In this document: in pieces, positions 10,345-22,409 of the stretch | Layout of the letters: every line of letters starts with the position of its first letter | Numbering within the stretch: the first letter of the stretch is position 1 | Source: Pyrus communis | Lineage: Eukaryota; Streptophyta; Magnoliopsida; Rosales; Rosaceae | NCBI RefSeq assembly: GCF_963583255.1 | Contig: NC_084817.1 | Span: forward strand, 15,568,121 to 15,632,120 | Direction: 5' to 3' | DNA length: 64,000 bases | Position numbers and translations under genes: made by a program | Notes under the pieces: generated by a model | Database searches by the model: none | Told to the model about the DNA's origin: nothing | The model's input: the letters and a program-made list of their open reading frames with translations, nothing else

Positions 10345-12700
10345 TTTTCTTTTGCGCTACCAATAAGTTACCCGCGTCGATTCGACTTTCTTCTAAATCT
10401 TCTAATTCCTGCCGCATCGCTTGACAATACTCAATACTGAACAAATCGCTCTGCTCGATTACTCGTAACGAGCTTATACTTAACTCGACCGGTAACATCG
10501 CGTCGTGTCCATAAGTTAACGCGTAAGGGGTGGTTCCAGTAGCCGACCGAGGTGAGGTTCGGTATGCCCATAATGCTTCATTCAACCTCAAATGCCACAA
10601 TCCAGGTTTCTCTTTTACCATTTTTTCAAGGATGCCAATCAACACTTTATTGCTTGCCTCGGCCTGCCCGTTTGCCTGTGGGTAGTACGGCGTAGATTGT
10701 TCGAGTCGGATGTTCAAACTTGCCGCGTACTCCCTAAACCTATCAGCCGTGAATATAGTGCCATTATCAGTTATGATCGTTTCTGGCACGCCGAATCTGG
10801 TCACAATATTTTCTTCTACGAAATCGCATACTTCCTTGGCCGTTAATTCGGCGTATGATCTTGCCTCGACCCACTTAGTGAAATAGTCAGTTGCTACCAT
10901 TATCCACGCGTGTTTTGCTGCCCCCGATGATGGCGTGATTTTGCCAATTACGTCCATTGCCCAACCTTTGAATGGCCATGGTTTAGTAACCGAGTGTAGT
11001 AATTCGGCCGGGGCTCTCTGCACATGTCCATGAATTTGGCATGGTACACATCTTCGTGCATATTCGATACAATCTTTTAATATACTGGGCCAAAAATAAC
11101 CGTGTCGTCGAAGCAGCCAGCGCATCTTTCGTCCAGACTGGTGTGCCCCACAAATACCTTCATGTACCTCGGCCATTGCTTGGTCGGCCTCATGTGGGCC
11201 GAGGCACAATAGTAGTAACCCGTCCTCGCCTTTGCGGTACAACTCATTTTGGTACGACACGTAGTTTGTGGCAAGGACCTTCGTTCTCCGGTCGTGTTTC
11301 CCGTTGGGATTATCGAGGTATCGTAACATCGTCTTTCTCCAATCATCTGGTTCTACCTCGACAGCACAAACTTCCACGGGGTCACCTCGTTCTAGTAGGG
11401 ATGGGAGTGACATTACTCTAGTACGTATTATGTGTGTGCGCTGGAAGTTTTGCCGATCGATCAAGGCCGGGTACGATTGCAGGCCTGTGGCTGCGATTCG
11501 GCCGAGCTTGCCCCCCATGAGTTGTGCTCCGGAGGCGATCTGGGCGAGTTCATCGGCATCGGTATTGTGGGTTCGTGAAATATGTTCAAACGTGATCCGT
11601 TCGAATGACTCGGCCAGGTAGGTGGCGACCATGTGATATGGTGCTAAAGTACAACTCATGCAACGAAAAATGCCGTTCAATTGGTTAATCACAAGTTCGG
11701 AATCACCGAGGACAAGGACACGAGAGGCCCGCAGATCGTGTAAAACGTGTAGGCCGATAATGAGGGCTTCATATTCGGCCTGATTATTCGTGCAGCTGAA
11801 ATCCAACTTGAGAGAAAAATACCATCGGCAGTGGTCGGGCGACTGAATTCCAATGCCGACGCCCGCCGAAGTCGAAATGCTGGAGCCATCGAAATGCATA
11901 GTCCAATGGTTATCGCGTGTGGTGACGAAACCGATGTCGACGTCGCCCCCCTCAAAACCATAAGGGGATGGGTGTTGCGCCAGGAAATCGGCGAGGGCTT
12001 GCCCCTTGACGGCCTTTTGGGGTACATACTGAAGGCTAAACTCGGATAAGGCGAGTGTCCATTTCCCGATTCGGCCTTTAACAATAGGCCGAGTCAGCAT
12101 GTAACGAATTACGTCGGTTTGGGCGATGACCTGCGTAACTGTAGGGAGCATGTAATGCCGAAGTTTGGATGCGGCGAAAAACAAAGCTAAGCAAAGTTTT
12201 TCGACGGGTGAATAATTGAGCTCTGGGGAATTCAAGTTTCGGCTAAGGTAAAAGATAGCTTGTTCGCGCCCGCCATTATTATCTTGCGCGAGGAGACAAC
12301 CAATGGATTCGGCGGCTGCCGAAATGTATAATTTAAGGGGTTTGTTGCGACAAGGTGGAACGAGCACGGGTGGAGTAGAAAGGGCCACCTTGATTTGCGT
12401 AAACGCAGTTTGATGCTCTTCGCGCCATTCGAATCGGTCGGTTTCCTTCAGCTTAAGGAGCGTAGAGAATGCTTTCATTTTACCGGCCGAATTGGCGATG
12501 AAACGACGGAGGAAATTTATCTGCCCGAGTAACGACTGGAGCTGTTTCTTTGTCGTTGGAGGTGGGGCACTGATGATGGCGCAGGCTTTATTCTCGTCGA
12601 CCTCGATGCCGCGATGGTGCACCAAAAATCCTAGGAAATTACCGGCCGAAACACCGAAAGCACACTTGGCCGGGTTCATCTTGAGGTTGTTCTTGCGCAT
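10301..12700 (-). pseudogene. Tat RT thumb, dual RNase H and integrase
   Basis: A 799-aa open frame with, in order, the RT thumb (AKCAFGVSAGNFLGF), a gypsy-type RNase H-like domain (about 105-245), an archaeal-type RNase H beginning MHFDGSS (about 265-400), the integrase HHCC zinc-binding region ending CVPCQ, and the catalytic core. The core has its D, D and E in AMDVIG, ITDNGTIF and NGQAEASN. Dual RNase H is characteristic of Tat elements. The frame is continuous with the RT frame upstream but cut off from it by the TAA at 12737, and it ends in a frameshift at 10301. Apart from these breaks the domains look intact. Confidence 0.92.
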
Positions 12701-12736
12701 GCGAAGGAACGCTTGCCTCAGGTCGTCCAGGTGTGT

Positions 12737-13729
12737 TTAACGACGTTTGGATTTTACGACCACATCATTGATATAAACTTCGACGATTGTACCGATTAAG
12801 TTGTGGAAGATCATATTCATGGCTCGTTGATATGTGGCGCCGGCGTTCTTAAGGCCGAAAGGCATGACTACCCATTCGTAAGTACCAAATGCCCCCGGGC
12901 AACGGAAAGCCGTCTTGTGGACGTCAGCGTCGGCGATGAAAATCTGGTTGTAACCCGCATGACCGTCCATGAAAGATAATAGTTCATGATTAGCTGCGGC
13001 ATCAATTAATAAATCTGAGATCGGCATTGTATATTCGTCCTTGGGAGTAGCCAGATTTATATTACGGAAATCGATGCAAATGCGAAGGGCACCGTTTTTC
13101 TTTAACACGGGGACGATATTGGCCAACCATTCGACATACCGAGCGGTCCGAATAAACCCGGCTTTTAGAAGCCGAACTAATTCTTCCTTAATGCCGAGTT
13201 GTACTTCGTTCGAAAATCGGTGAGGAGGCTGTCGAAAAGGCTTACATCTTTCCTTGATGCGTAGCTCATGCTCCACAAGGTTTCGATCGAGGCCTGGCAT
13301 TTCATGATAGCTCCACGCGAAGCAATCTTTAAATTCATGGAGTAGCTCACGGAGTTCGACCTTCATGGCCGGGGGAAGTAACGCACTAATAAACAATGTT
13401 CGAGGGTCATCGGCTGTGCCTACGTTAACTTCTTCTAACGGGTCCTTGACTTGAGGCCGATGGTCTTCGAGTTCGGCCGGCGCAGCCTGAACTTTATCGA
13501 AAGTTAGAACGGGGCCGTCATCTGCTTCGGCCAGAAATTCGACCAAATTGATGCCAGAATGTGGTTGCTTGGTAATGGCGTACCAATGGGCCAGCAGACG
13601 TTCCATTGTAGATGAAACCGCGGCCCGACGCCGTTCTTGTGTGGTGTGCTCAATCATCGGCATTGATGTCCAAGTTCGCCAAACCAAGTCTCGCCGAATC
13701 CTGTTGGACAGTCTCGGCGCCAACGTCAA
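12737..13729 (-). pseudogene. Tat reverse transcriptase, stop-interrupted
   Basis: This 330-aa frame carries the RT fingers and palm: CIDFRNINLATPKDEYTMP, then AFGTYEWVVMPFGLKNAGAT. The catalytic motif, normally YIDD, reads YINDVVVKS (AAT at 12767-12769), a loss of a metal-binding aspartate that should inactivate the enzyme. A TAA at 12737-12739 stops translation just after it, although the same frame reopens into 10301-12700. The start of the frame overlaps the end of gag-protease by 80 bp in another frame, which may be a lesion or a programmed shift. Confidence 0.9.
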
Positions 13730-16700
13730 TCACTTTTTGTACCGAAATTCTCGTCGGCCGCCCATCCTCGTTGAGGCCCTGGAGGGTGATGTAGCCAACG
13801 TGATCGTCATAATAGCGAGCCTGAATCATGTTGGTCTCAAATGGTTGATTATCAGCCGGATGGACGGTGACCGATTTGCCGTCCCAAAAGATGAGAACTT
13901 GGTATAGTGATGAAGGAATGCAACTGGTTTGGTGGATCCAGTCTCGGCCAAGTAATGCGTTATAGTCGGTCTTGGAATCAATTATGAAGAATGCCGTCAT
14001 GTGTTGACGACCGGCAATGCTAACTTCCAAAGGTAGCACCCCTTTGGTTTGAGACTTGTCACCAACGAAGCTGCTCATAGTGATCCCTGACGGAATGAGT
14101 TCATTATCAGAACGGCGTAAAGCCTTCATGACAGATATTGGCATAATGTTGACTGTGGCTCCACAGTCGACAAACACTTTAGAAATAGGGAATCCTTCGA
14201 TGTGAGCCGTGACGTACAACGGCTTCAGGTGTTGGAGATTAACCGAAGGGGAGCGAGGAAATAGCTCGGCCAAAGCCGCCTTAAGGTTGTCCGTGCTTCG
14301 GGTTTCTCGGTCGTCGTCGTTTGTGACGAAATCTACTTGTGTTGCCTCCTCGGTGACCACGTCCCCATCCAAGAAATTCGACTGGGGGGCACTTGGTTGG
14401 AATTCGGCTGGTAGGACGTGGACCATACTGATCTCCATTTGTTCGAGGACCGAGGGACCCATTGGATCGTGGTCGTCGTCTTCTGCAGAACTAACCATAG
14501 CGTCGGTCGCCGGAACATCTTCGATCAGACTTTTGAGTTCCTCGGTAAGAGCCGGTACCTGAGACGTGTTAACCACGTCGAGTGTGGTTTGGCTATTTTC
14601 CTCGACCATGTTGACTGCTGAAGACTTATGGTGGTCCTTCGTTATTCGGGCTCGTTCTTCATAGGCAATACGGGCGTTCCTCGTGTCTAAATATGCATCC
14701 AACCGTGCTATCCGTTTTTCCTCGTCGGCCGTGAGGCCGAAGAGGGATACAGCCGAAAAAACTTCGAAATGATAGCGCAAATGCTGAAGGTCATCAAGCG
14801 AAAAAGGTAATTCAGAGGTGTCGATATCTGTATAGGGATCGACTTCAAAACCAAGTACCCGAGCCTCCCGTATATGTTGGAACCTTGCCTTAATCGCTGG
14901 GTCAGAGGTTTTCTGAATGATTTGCTCGGCGTCGGGGCAAGTGAGAGCTAGGCTGAGGGCTTCCTGACACGCCTTGGGTAGTCCGTACAAGTCATTGGCG
15001 GAGTATTTCTTATGAAACTCTCGCATGTATTCCAAGGATTCACCGAGGAATGGGGGGTGTAAGTTGCGCCGAATTTTAATAAACGGCTCGCGCGGTGGTA
15101 ACGGGGAAAGTTTTCTTTCGGCCTCTTGCGTGAAGTGTTCTAGCCGAGCTCTAGTTTCCCCAGGCCGGAGAAGGATCTTAATACGTTTCTCAGCCTCCTC
15201 AATGGTGGTTTCGAAACCAACATCCGCCACTTTCTTCCCTTCAGCTAACTCGGTCATGATAGTCGGGGTTGGCCGTTCGCTAATATCTTCCACGGCCTTT
15301 TTTGGTTGCCACTGGTTGGCCGGGCTGGCCTGCGCTTCTCGTCGCCGAGCCATGCAATCTATCCGTTGGCGGCGACGTTTTTGAGATTTAGATAACGCCG
15401 TATGTAAGCCAGTCGGAGAATTGTAACTGTACCAGCGTTGATCCGATGTCCTTGGTGGTTTGAAAGTTTTGCGATCGGCTGGTGAGGCCGAACTATTAGC
15501 ATTGCGCGAGTAATAATCCTCATTGTAGAAAGGTGCGTCGAAATCCAGACGCCGCCTGACCGAGGTCTGGTCTTTCGGCCGTACTTGTGGGCCGAGTCGA
15601 TCAAACACTTGATGTCGTGGACTTAACCCTGTCGACGATGTTGTAGGGGCCGCGGGTGGTGTTGAAGATGTCTTCCTCCCAGGCTCAACTGGTGTCTTAC
15701 AATGGTCACATAACACCTTTGATCCATGAGTTTCGCCGGAACTTGACCTTGTCATAGGCTCATCGGAGGGTGGCCCCGATTGTTCCGCTGGTGGTGCATT
15801 CGAAAAGATATCGAGCTGTAGTCTTGTGCGGCCATTCCGTTTATGGACATGTTGTACCGGTACGTATTCGGCCTTCCTTTTATTTTTAGGAAGGTGAGCA
15901 TCCACCATACCAATCGTCGTCGAAGGGAAAGGATTAACATCGACCGCCATCTTTTCCGGAAATTTCAACTTTCCTTTTTCGATCCAGCTTTGAATTGTGT
16001 CCCGGAACACAACACAATTATTGGTTGCATGCTTATTAGAATTATGATACTTGCAGTATATCTTTCCTTTTAATTCATCGGCCTTAGGGATAGTATGTCC
16101 TGGCCGAAGCTTGATGATCTTTGCTGCCAATAACTGATCGAAAATTGCATCAGCTTTGGTGATATCAAAAGTGTATACTTTTGATGACTTGCCCGTTTCC
16201 TCGGCGGTCAAACGGGTTTTGGCGTCTTTGGTATTTACTTGCACCAAAGCCTTGCAAACATAAGGTTTGTCTATTATTATCTCGGCCGCGTCCACACTAA
16301 CATACTGAGGGTCTTCACTTTCGGCCGATGCATAGCTCACCGTGGGGTTCTTATACAACGTCCCCCGGGATGGTGACTTCAATATCTTTTCTTCTCGGAG
16401 CAGATAATCATATTGTTCGACATGTTGAGCAAGTTCGTACATATCCCGAATATTTGCCCCCAGAAACTTCTTTTTGTACTCCACGTCTAATCCGTTAAGG
16501 GCGATCCTGACGAACTCCACTTCGGGGAGTGGTACTCGGCACCAATTCCTGGCCGACTTAAACCTTGTTAAGTACTCCATTGGAGACTCGTCGGACGCTT
16601 GAGCCATCCTGGCCAAGGATGATACGGATATCTCCATCCCTGGCCGATAGAATTGTTCATGGAATTTTTCGACCAACTCTTCCCAACTCTGCACAGAATT

Positions 16701-17573
16701 GGGTGGAAGATTAATGTACCAGGCGAAAGCTGAACCTGTCAGTGAAAAATTAAACAAACGTAGTTTGTAGAAGTCGCTATTGACGTCTCCACACTGCGCT
16801 GTGAACCGAGCCACATGTTCTAATGAGGATAAAGACGACTCCCCGGCAAAGAGGCTGAAATCAGGGATCTTAAATCCTCGTGGGTATTCAAACCTTTCTA
16901 CATAAGCCGGGTATGGATGAATGAATTTTGGAAACTTCGGCCCTTTCTTCAAGGCCGAATCAATCATTCTCTGGACTTCGGTCATGTTTACGGAAGCGGC
17001 TTCTTCTCCCTGGCTTGGTCCCTCGGATCTATTTCCTGGTCCACCTCTTCTTTCTAAGGTGATTGGTTGCGGTCGGGCGGGCCCTCTCTCGGCTGGTATT
17101 GGCACATTCGTCGAAAGCTGCCGAGGTGGGCCGACCTGGCCATCATCGAAAGTTTTACTAACTAATAGTTCGAGCATTCTGGTCTGTGTATCGCTGTTAC
17201 TACGTATTGCTTCTAGCAAATCATTCATCTTCTGACCGATCGACTGCTCGACCTGACGATATTGTTCCTCCAGTCGTCGCCGAAGGAATGTCCTAGTTGG
17301 TGGATCGGAACCTTCTCCACCATCGTCGTCACAATCTTCCACAATCCCTTCCATGAACATTCCAGCCGTTTGATTCGGGACTGCTGGGTTGTGAGGTTGC
17401 CCGCCGAGACAGATTTCATTCTCTCGGCGTATTACACTTGTGGCCTCGGGCGGCGCAACTATGATCGGATTTTTTGTAGAGTGCAAATCCTGCCCAAGGC
17501 CTTGCACTGGCAAGTCAGTCGTTGACTTTCCCATGGTTGTTTTCTGCTTCGTGGACCGTGTCTCAATGGTCAT
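13650..17573 (-). CDS. Tat gag-protease polyprotein
   Basis: A 1307-aa uninterrupted frame whose ATG at 17573 lies 46 bp inside the 5' LTR. A predicted coiled coil (about residues 95-140) precedes the Retrotrans_gag domain (about 235-400, with FKIPDFSLFAGESS and SWEELVEKFHEQFYRPG). A zinc-knuckle-like YCKYHNSNKHATNNC is near residue 506 and a CDHC pair near 620. The aspartic protease is near the end (about 1110-1215), with VDCGATVNIMP as its active-site motif and NALLGRDWI downstream. It would form the particle and cut the polyprotein. It is the only sense ORF of this element that looks whole. The length between the zinc knuckle and protease is large, as usual in Tat elements. Confidence 0.9.
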   Translation of the reverse strand: MTIETRSTKQKTTMGKSTTDLPVQGLGQDLHSTKNPIIVAPPEATSVIRRENEICLGGQPHNPAVPNQTAGMFMEGIVEDCDDDGGEGSDPPTRTFLRRRLEEQYRQVEQSIGQKMNDLLEAIRSNSDTQTRMLELLVSKTFDDGQVGPPRQLSTNVPIPAERGPARPQPITLERRGGPGNRSEGPSQGEEAASVNMTEVQRMIDSALKKGPKFPKFIHPYPAYVERFEYPRGFKIPDFSLFAGESSLSSLEHVARFTAQCGDVNSDFYKLRLFNFSLTGSAFAWYINLPPNSVQSWEELVEKFHEQFYRPGMEISVSSLARMAQASDESPMEYLTRFKSARNWCRVPLPEVEFVRIALNGLDVEYKKKFLGANIRDMYELAQHVEQYDYLLREEKILKSPSRGTLYKNPTVSYASAESEDPQYVSVDAAEIIIDKPYVCKALVQVNTKDAKTRLTAEETGKSSKVYTFDITKADAIFDQLLAAKIIKLRPGHTIPKADELKGKIYCKYHNSNKHATNNCVVFRDTIQSWIEKGKLKFPEKMAVDVNPFPSTTIGMVDAHLPKNKRKAEYVPVQHVHKRNGRTRLQLDIFSNAPPAEQSGPPSDEPMTRSSSGETHGSKVLCDHCKTPVEPGRKTSSTPPAAPTTSSTGLSPRHQVFDRLGPQVRPKDQTSVRRRLDFDAPFYNEDYYSRNANSSASPADRKTFKPPRTSDQRWYSYNSPTGLHTALSKSQKRRRQRIDCMARRREAQASPANQWQPKKAVEDISERPTPTIMTELAEGKKVADVGFETTIEEAEKRIKILLRPGETRARLEHFTQEAERKLSPLPPREPFIKIRRNLHPPFLGESLEYMREFHKKYSANDLYGLPKACQEALSLALTCPDAEQIIQKTSDPAIKARFQHIREARVLGFEVDPYTDIDTSELPFSLDDLQHLRYHFEVFSAVSLFGLTADEEKRIARLDAYLDTRNARIAYEERARITKDHHKSSAVNMVEENSQTTLDVVNTSQVPALTEELKSLIEDVPATDAMVSSAEDDDHDPMGPSVLEQMEISMVHVLPAEFQPSAPQSNFLDGDVVTEEATQVDFVTNDDDRETRSTDNLKAALAELFPRSPSVNLQHLKPLYVTAHIEGFPISKVFVDCGATVNIMPISVMKALRRSDNELIPSGITMSSFVGDKSQTKGVLPLEVSIAGRQHMTAFFIIDSKTDYNALLGRDWIHQTSCIPSSLYQVLIFWDGKSVTVHPADNQPFETNMIQARYYDDHVGYITLQGLNEDGRPTRISVQKVIDVGAETVQQDSARLGLANLDINADD

Positions 17574-17596
17574 GAACTCCGAAGGTTTAGCACAAA

Positions 17597-17615
17597 GGTC
17601 CCACCGGGCGTGCCA
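17597..17615 (-). promoter_or_regulatory. Tat primer binding site
   Basis: On the minus strand TGGCACGCCCGGTGGGACC starts three bases after the 5' LTR, the normal spacing. TGG pairs with a tRNA CCA end. I could not name the tRNA from memory with confidence. Confidence 0.7.
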
Positions 17616-17618
17616 AAA

Positions 17619-18740
17619 TGTTGACTCTAAAAATTACAAAACCTACGTGGCGCGCAGGCCGAGTAACTAATAAGCTAACTACGTCATTCGGTTGAATGCG
17701 GGGCGTGCCAACTCGTCGGCCGAGCTCGGCCGAGGAGTAAAATTTGCTGATGTCGCTCTGAGCGCGTTGCTGACTTCTCTATCTTGCGATTGCGACCGAG
17801 GAAGGAACACTCTCGGTCTCTGGGTTCTATAGCCTGAAGACAAGGCTGCTGATTCTGCGGAGTTCACAAATCGTCAGAGCCCGATTCGGTCACTGTGATT
17901 TTATTCGTGAGAGTAAAAGCACGTCGAATCGAGACCAAACTGTATGGGCACAGATACTCAAACGTGATGTAGGTCTTGATGGTAAACGTCGTTCGGCCGT
18001 CAGAATGCCGAACCCTGAAACCCACTTGCGAGTATCCAATCATAAAGCCACTCGGCGCCCTGTACGCCGAGCAATGTGATTCGTAACACCTGACTTTGCC
18101 GAGAGGGCTAGCAAGGTGACCTCTGCCAATAAAGGTTCGAAAACCCTTCTCGGCCGAGACTTAGATAGATAACCGGTCGACCTCGACGCAGTGCTGTTTA
18201 TCCAAACTGAAGGTGCTTCTTGGTCGGCTGGTTCTGCGGCAGCAGTGCTGTTTATCCAAACTGAAGGTGCTCGCCGGGCGCTTCCACAGTGCTGTTTATC
18301 CAAACTGAAGGTGTGTCGGCAGAAAAAGAAAAGGAAAAATCTCAAGGTGTTTGAGAGGTTTTGCGCAGGGCAATTGTATGATGATTTTCAAGCCCCTTGA
18401 ATGTTGCATGATCTCGTGTATTTATAGTACCCCATTCCTTGAAACCTCCTCTGATTTGGATTGGGAGTCCTTGTCCCATTTCGATTCTGGTTCGAACAAA
18501 CCTACTCCCACTGGGATTCTGAATCTTCCTCCTTTTGAGGCTTTATTTCTTGCTGGTCGAGAATCCTGGTCGCACCAGGATTTCCTCAATCCTTCCTACT
18601 TTTCTGGACCTCTTGAGATAGGATTCGGCTGACCCTGCCAGCTGGCCCGGGTTTTATTATTCGGCCCATAGCATCTGTTATTACCTTGGGCCGAGCACAT
18701 CTGACTTCTCGGCCTAACCAAAATATTTTGGGCCCAAACA
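17619..18740 (-). repeat. 5' LTR of the Tat element
   Basis: An 1122-bp LTR, seven substitutions from 4968-6089. It contains the minus-strand TATA box at 18419-18426 and the same three 26-bp motifs (about 18189-18314). The GATAT duplication follows at 18741-18745. Confidence 0.96.
18419..18426 (-). promoter_or_regulatory. TATA box of the Tat 5' LTR promoter
   Basis: TATAAATA on the minus strand, about 320 bp into the LTR. Transcription would start roughly 30 bp further, near 18390, and produce the genomic RNA. Confidence 0.65.
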
Positions 18741-19714
18741 GATATGTATGACCAAAGATAGAGCAATCATTTATAAGCGCTCAATGAATGCCTCTACCAG
18801 ACCATTCTAGGTGTGAACATAGGGTACTAGATGTTCAACTTCAACCCTAACCGACATGCAATAGTCATCATAGGTTTTAGATGTGAATTCTCCAGCATTA
18901 TCCAATCGAATAAATTTGATTGGATAATCAAGGTGGTGAGCCCTGAGCTTGATAACTTGAGCCAACAGTTTGGAGAATGCAGCGTTCCTTGTGGATAACA
19001 GGTACACGTGTGACCAAAGTGTGGAAGCGTCAACCAAAACCATAAACTATCTAAATGGTGCAAGGAGGGTGAATCGGTCTATAAATGTCCCCTTGAATCA
19101 TTTGTAGAAAAAATAGAAGGATTTGAACGAATCTTGTCATAATAAGGCTTAATAATAAGCTTTCCCAAGAGCAGGTTTGACATGCAATTCCTTGAATCGA
19201 ACCTAAACTTTGGGTTAGTGGATGCTCGTGTGATGATTTGAGGATACAGCGCATCGCTGTTCATCTAGGGTGTCCCAACGATCATGCCAAAGTGTAATTT
19301 TATGTGCAGTCTCGGAGGTAGGACCGGCCATATAGTGGCTTTTTATAGGGCGTATATTTGTAGTATACAGACTACTCGGGATACGCTATATCTTTTCTAG
19401 AATACGCTTTTGGCCATATTCGTAGGAAGTGCATAGAAATTCACTCCGTTTTCTATATAGGTTTCAGCGTGGTAATTATTATTTCTAATGTCCTTGAAAC
19501 TTAACAACATTCTTTCGAAACGTGGAAAATAAAGTGCCTCATCAATGGTCAGGATTGTACCATTGGACAACATTATACGTGCCTTACGATATCCTTCGAT
19601 CAAGTTAGATGGGCCTGAGAGGGTTGTCAGAGGTGCATTCTTAGGTATGAAGTTAGTGAAATAGATTTGTTCACGTAAAACGGTGTGCATGATTACATTA
19701 TCTGCTAGACAACT
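18741..19714 (-). pseudogene. Copia integrase core and GAG-pre-integrase, degenerate
   Basis: The frame 18807-19043 holds the copia integrase core, including RLDNAGEFTSKTYDDYC with the second catalytic aspartate. The frame 19397-19720 is the GAG-pre-integrase region (CLADNVIMHTVLREQIYF, then LLSFKDIRNN). Stops and shifts separate them. The left end abuts the Tat insertion and the right end abuts the chromovirus insertion at 19715, and the copia gag resumes beyond 46011. Confidence 0.85.
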
Positions 19715-22355
19715 TGACACACCCCGGGCGGAGTCGAGGCATGCTGGTCGTTACCCGAAAGTGATGTAACCAAAGTGTGAATGATGTAAAAAAAATGTGA
19801 ATAAATTAAAACCAAAGCTATAACTTATTTAAACTAATAAAGTGAGTGCGCAGTAGTGGGTATAACCCATAAACTACAATTGTTCAAAGCATAGATAACA
19901 AATAGTGCAGTCAAAACTAGTTAAGTACTTAGTACATAACCAGGAAAAGTCCCTTACATTTAAACAGGAATATGTCATAATAGCCACTAATCCCCTCACG
20001 CCACAGGGTAGGTAAGCTATCTAGGACCTGGAGTGACGAAAAACAGAAGGGTGAGTGGGCACAAAAATAAAGGTTTATAAAACACAGTTATTTTCCGAAC
20101 ATACTAACCTCTCGCTGTAAAACATGTATAGTTTCTAGAAAATCATACCACGTATAGGTATGAAATCAAATGTAAATCAATAGTAAATCAGTAGTATGCC
20201 ACACCACAATATCTCAACAGTAATATCAATAAAATCAGGTGTTCAATTAATCTATACTAGCATACAACTCAGAATTGCCTAATACGACCTGTATGACTGG
20301 CCCTGGTTTTTATCAATCTATGCTAGCACACGAGTATGAGTCGCCTAGTGTGATCTGTACGATAGGACTGGGTGTAATAATATACGCTCTAGTGCTGCAA
20401 TCACGTGAAGACTGGCGATAATCATGATCACCTACGAGTCGAAGTCGCCTAATGCAACCTGTATGACAGGATTGGCACCTACTTGGATCCAAGATGAGTG
20501 TACGATGCGGGAGGTGAACATACACGTGAAGGACTGGCCCTGGCCTGGGGCGAGCACTAACACCGGGGTGCAGCAATGATGAATAGACTACATGAATATA
20601 AGCATGCCATAATGATGCAATAATTCTAGTCAACATAATAACCTTACCTGAACTTACCTGCGCATCCCGTAAGATTATTTTAGCATTTAACAATAGTACA
20701 ACATTGATGAGCAGGTAAAATGTATATGAATAGGCCATGACAATATATAAATCTCAACCACAACAACATGCTTAAAAATTTCATAAATCATGGCATAATA
20801 TGCATAAATCAATTTAAAGGCATTTGTGGAAACTATGAAGTTTATACACACACACACACACGAAAGCAAAATGCCCACCCACTGATATGTCGATGGATGG
20901 TAGCCCCCTAGCCTCGCTTGTCCTCGAACGTTCTTTGGGTAAGTCTCCCCTATATGCGAAACAACTAATAATAATTAATTAAATAACACATATACAAAAA
21001 AAAAGCTAGGAAAACTCCCCATAGCTTGCTCAAATAGAAGGTTTGAATATACGAAAGTCTTCTACTTGAAGTTAAGGACTCGCACATATCAGTCACTCGC
21101 CGGCTGGAGGCCGGACATGCCTTCACGCGCCGCCCAACCTATAGCCACACGTAGGCACGCTTCTGGCAAAGACTGACAGAAGACAGGGAATATTCTATCA
21201 AAGTTGACGGAATATTCTATTAAATAGTAATGAAACCTAATGCAGTTACTTGATGTTGTTAGAATATTCCGTCAACTTTGACGGAATATTCTTCGTCTTC
21301 TCCGGTGATCCTCGCCGTCCGGCATCGTCTGGTTTTGCCGGATTCTGGAAAAAGTGGCTGGTTTTTGGAAAATTTTAAAACTTGCATAACTTCTTCATTT
21401 CTCAAACATTTTTGACCAACTTTATATGGAAATGAAGCTCTTGAGGAGAAGAACAAGTTTATAATTTTCAAAAGCCCAAAAATGGACGGAAAATGGCCTG
21501 AAAAAGCCTTGCAAGTCTCAACCTAAAACTCGACTTCTTGAAACCGAGCTTCTCGACATTTTCTTTACTCCAAACTTAGCCTAGGGACTCTAGGGAGTTG
21601 TGTAGAAGCTTCCCGACATCCTAAAACCTTGTTAATCGGCTTGAAACTTGTCGGAGCAAAACCCACCGAGTCGGACCTTCCGAGTTGGCGAGTCAAAACT
21701 CAACCACTTCAAGATCGATTTGTACGGTTGGGTTCGTGAAGATGATAAGATCACGATGGTGGTATTTTTAAGTTCGATATGTGAGTGTTTGATGAAGGTC
21801 TTTGTAGTTATAAAGAAAAGCGATGTGCCAGTGAGAGAGATAGATATATGAAGAAGATGAAAGAGAAAGACTGATAGCTTCTCTGATTAGTTGGGAAGAG
21901 ATTTGAAGTGATGGTGTCTGATTGGGTGCTGAAAGTAAGGGGATAGTTTGATTGGTGGGGAGAAAATTAAGGGAAAAATTATTTTTTGGTTAGTAAGTGA
22001 AATAGGGGACTTGGGACAAATTTTAAAGAAAAGAAGAGATAGGGTTTTCAGATTACACGAAATATGTACCCTTATCAAGAACAATGTTTCTAATACTGAT
22101 AATTTAGTACACACATGTGTTCAATTTTACCCGCTGTTAACGTACTTTAACGAAACACAGCTTTTTCATTACAAGTCTGATTCGAGCCTAACTTGTGCCC
22201 ACATACTCATAACATCGAGTATAATTTAATTATGATAACATGAAAAATAAATTAAAGATGTATAATCACGTCTACGTCACTTTGTCGACAAGGGCATAAC
22301 TGTCAATTTACACACTCGCGGAGAAATTACATAGGAAATTAGGGACGGGTCGTCA
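19715..22355 (-). repeat. 3' LTR of the chromovirus
   Basis: A 2641-bp LTR containing a single copy of the about 890-bp unit (21320-22210) that is repeated seven times in the other LTR. About 8-10% different from the other LTR over the shared parts. An (AC)n run lies near 20847. Confidence 0.88.
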
Positions 22356-22357
22356 TA

Positions 22358-22373
22358 ACCTACCCCCCTTAAG
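22358..22373 (-). promoter_or_regulatory. Chromovirus polypurine tract
   Basis: On the minus strand CTTAAGGGGGGTAGG immediately precedes the LTR start. Confidence 0.7.
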
Positions 22374-22409
22374 AAAAATTCATCCCCGAAATTTCAACAC
22401 TACTAGAAA

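Larger units (their letters stand above)
4968..18740 (-). mobile_element. Tat-lineage Ty3/gypsy element with antisense gene
   Basis: A complete 13.8-kb element with two 1122-bp LTRs (TGTTGACTCT to GGGCCCAAACA) flanked by a perfect GATAT duplication (4963-4967 and 18741-18745) in the copia integrase gene. Minus-strand order: 5' LTR (17619-18740), primer binding site, gag-protease, reverse transcriptase, two RNase H domains, integrase, antisense gene, polypurine tract, 3' LTR (4968-6089). The second, archaeal-type RNase H and the extra antisense ORF next to the 3' LTR are hallmarks of the Tat lineage. The LTRs differ at seven positions (0.6%) by my line-by-line comparison, so it is recent. Its polyprotein nevertheless has a stop, frameshifts and an altered catalytic residue, so it is not autonomous as it stands. 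Confidence 0.95.
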
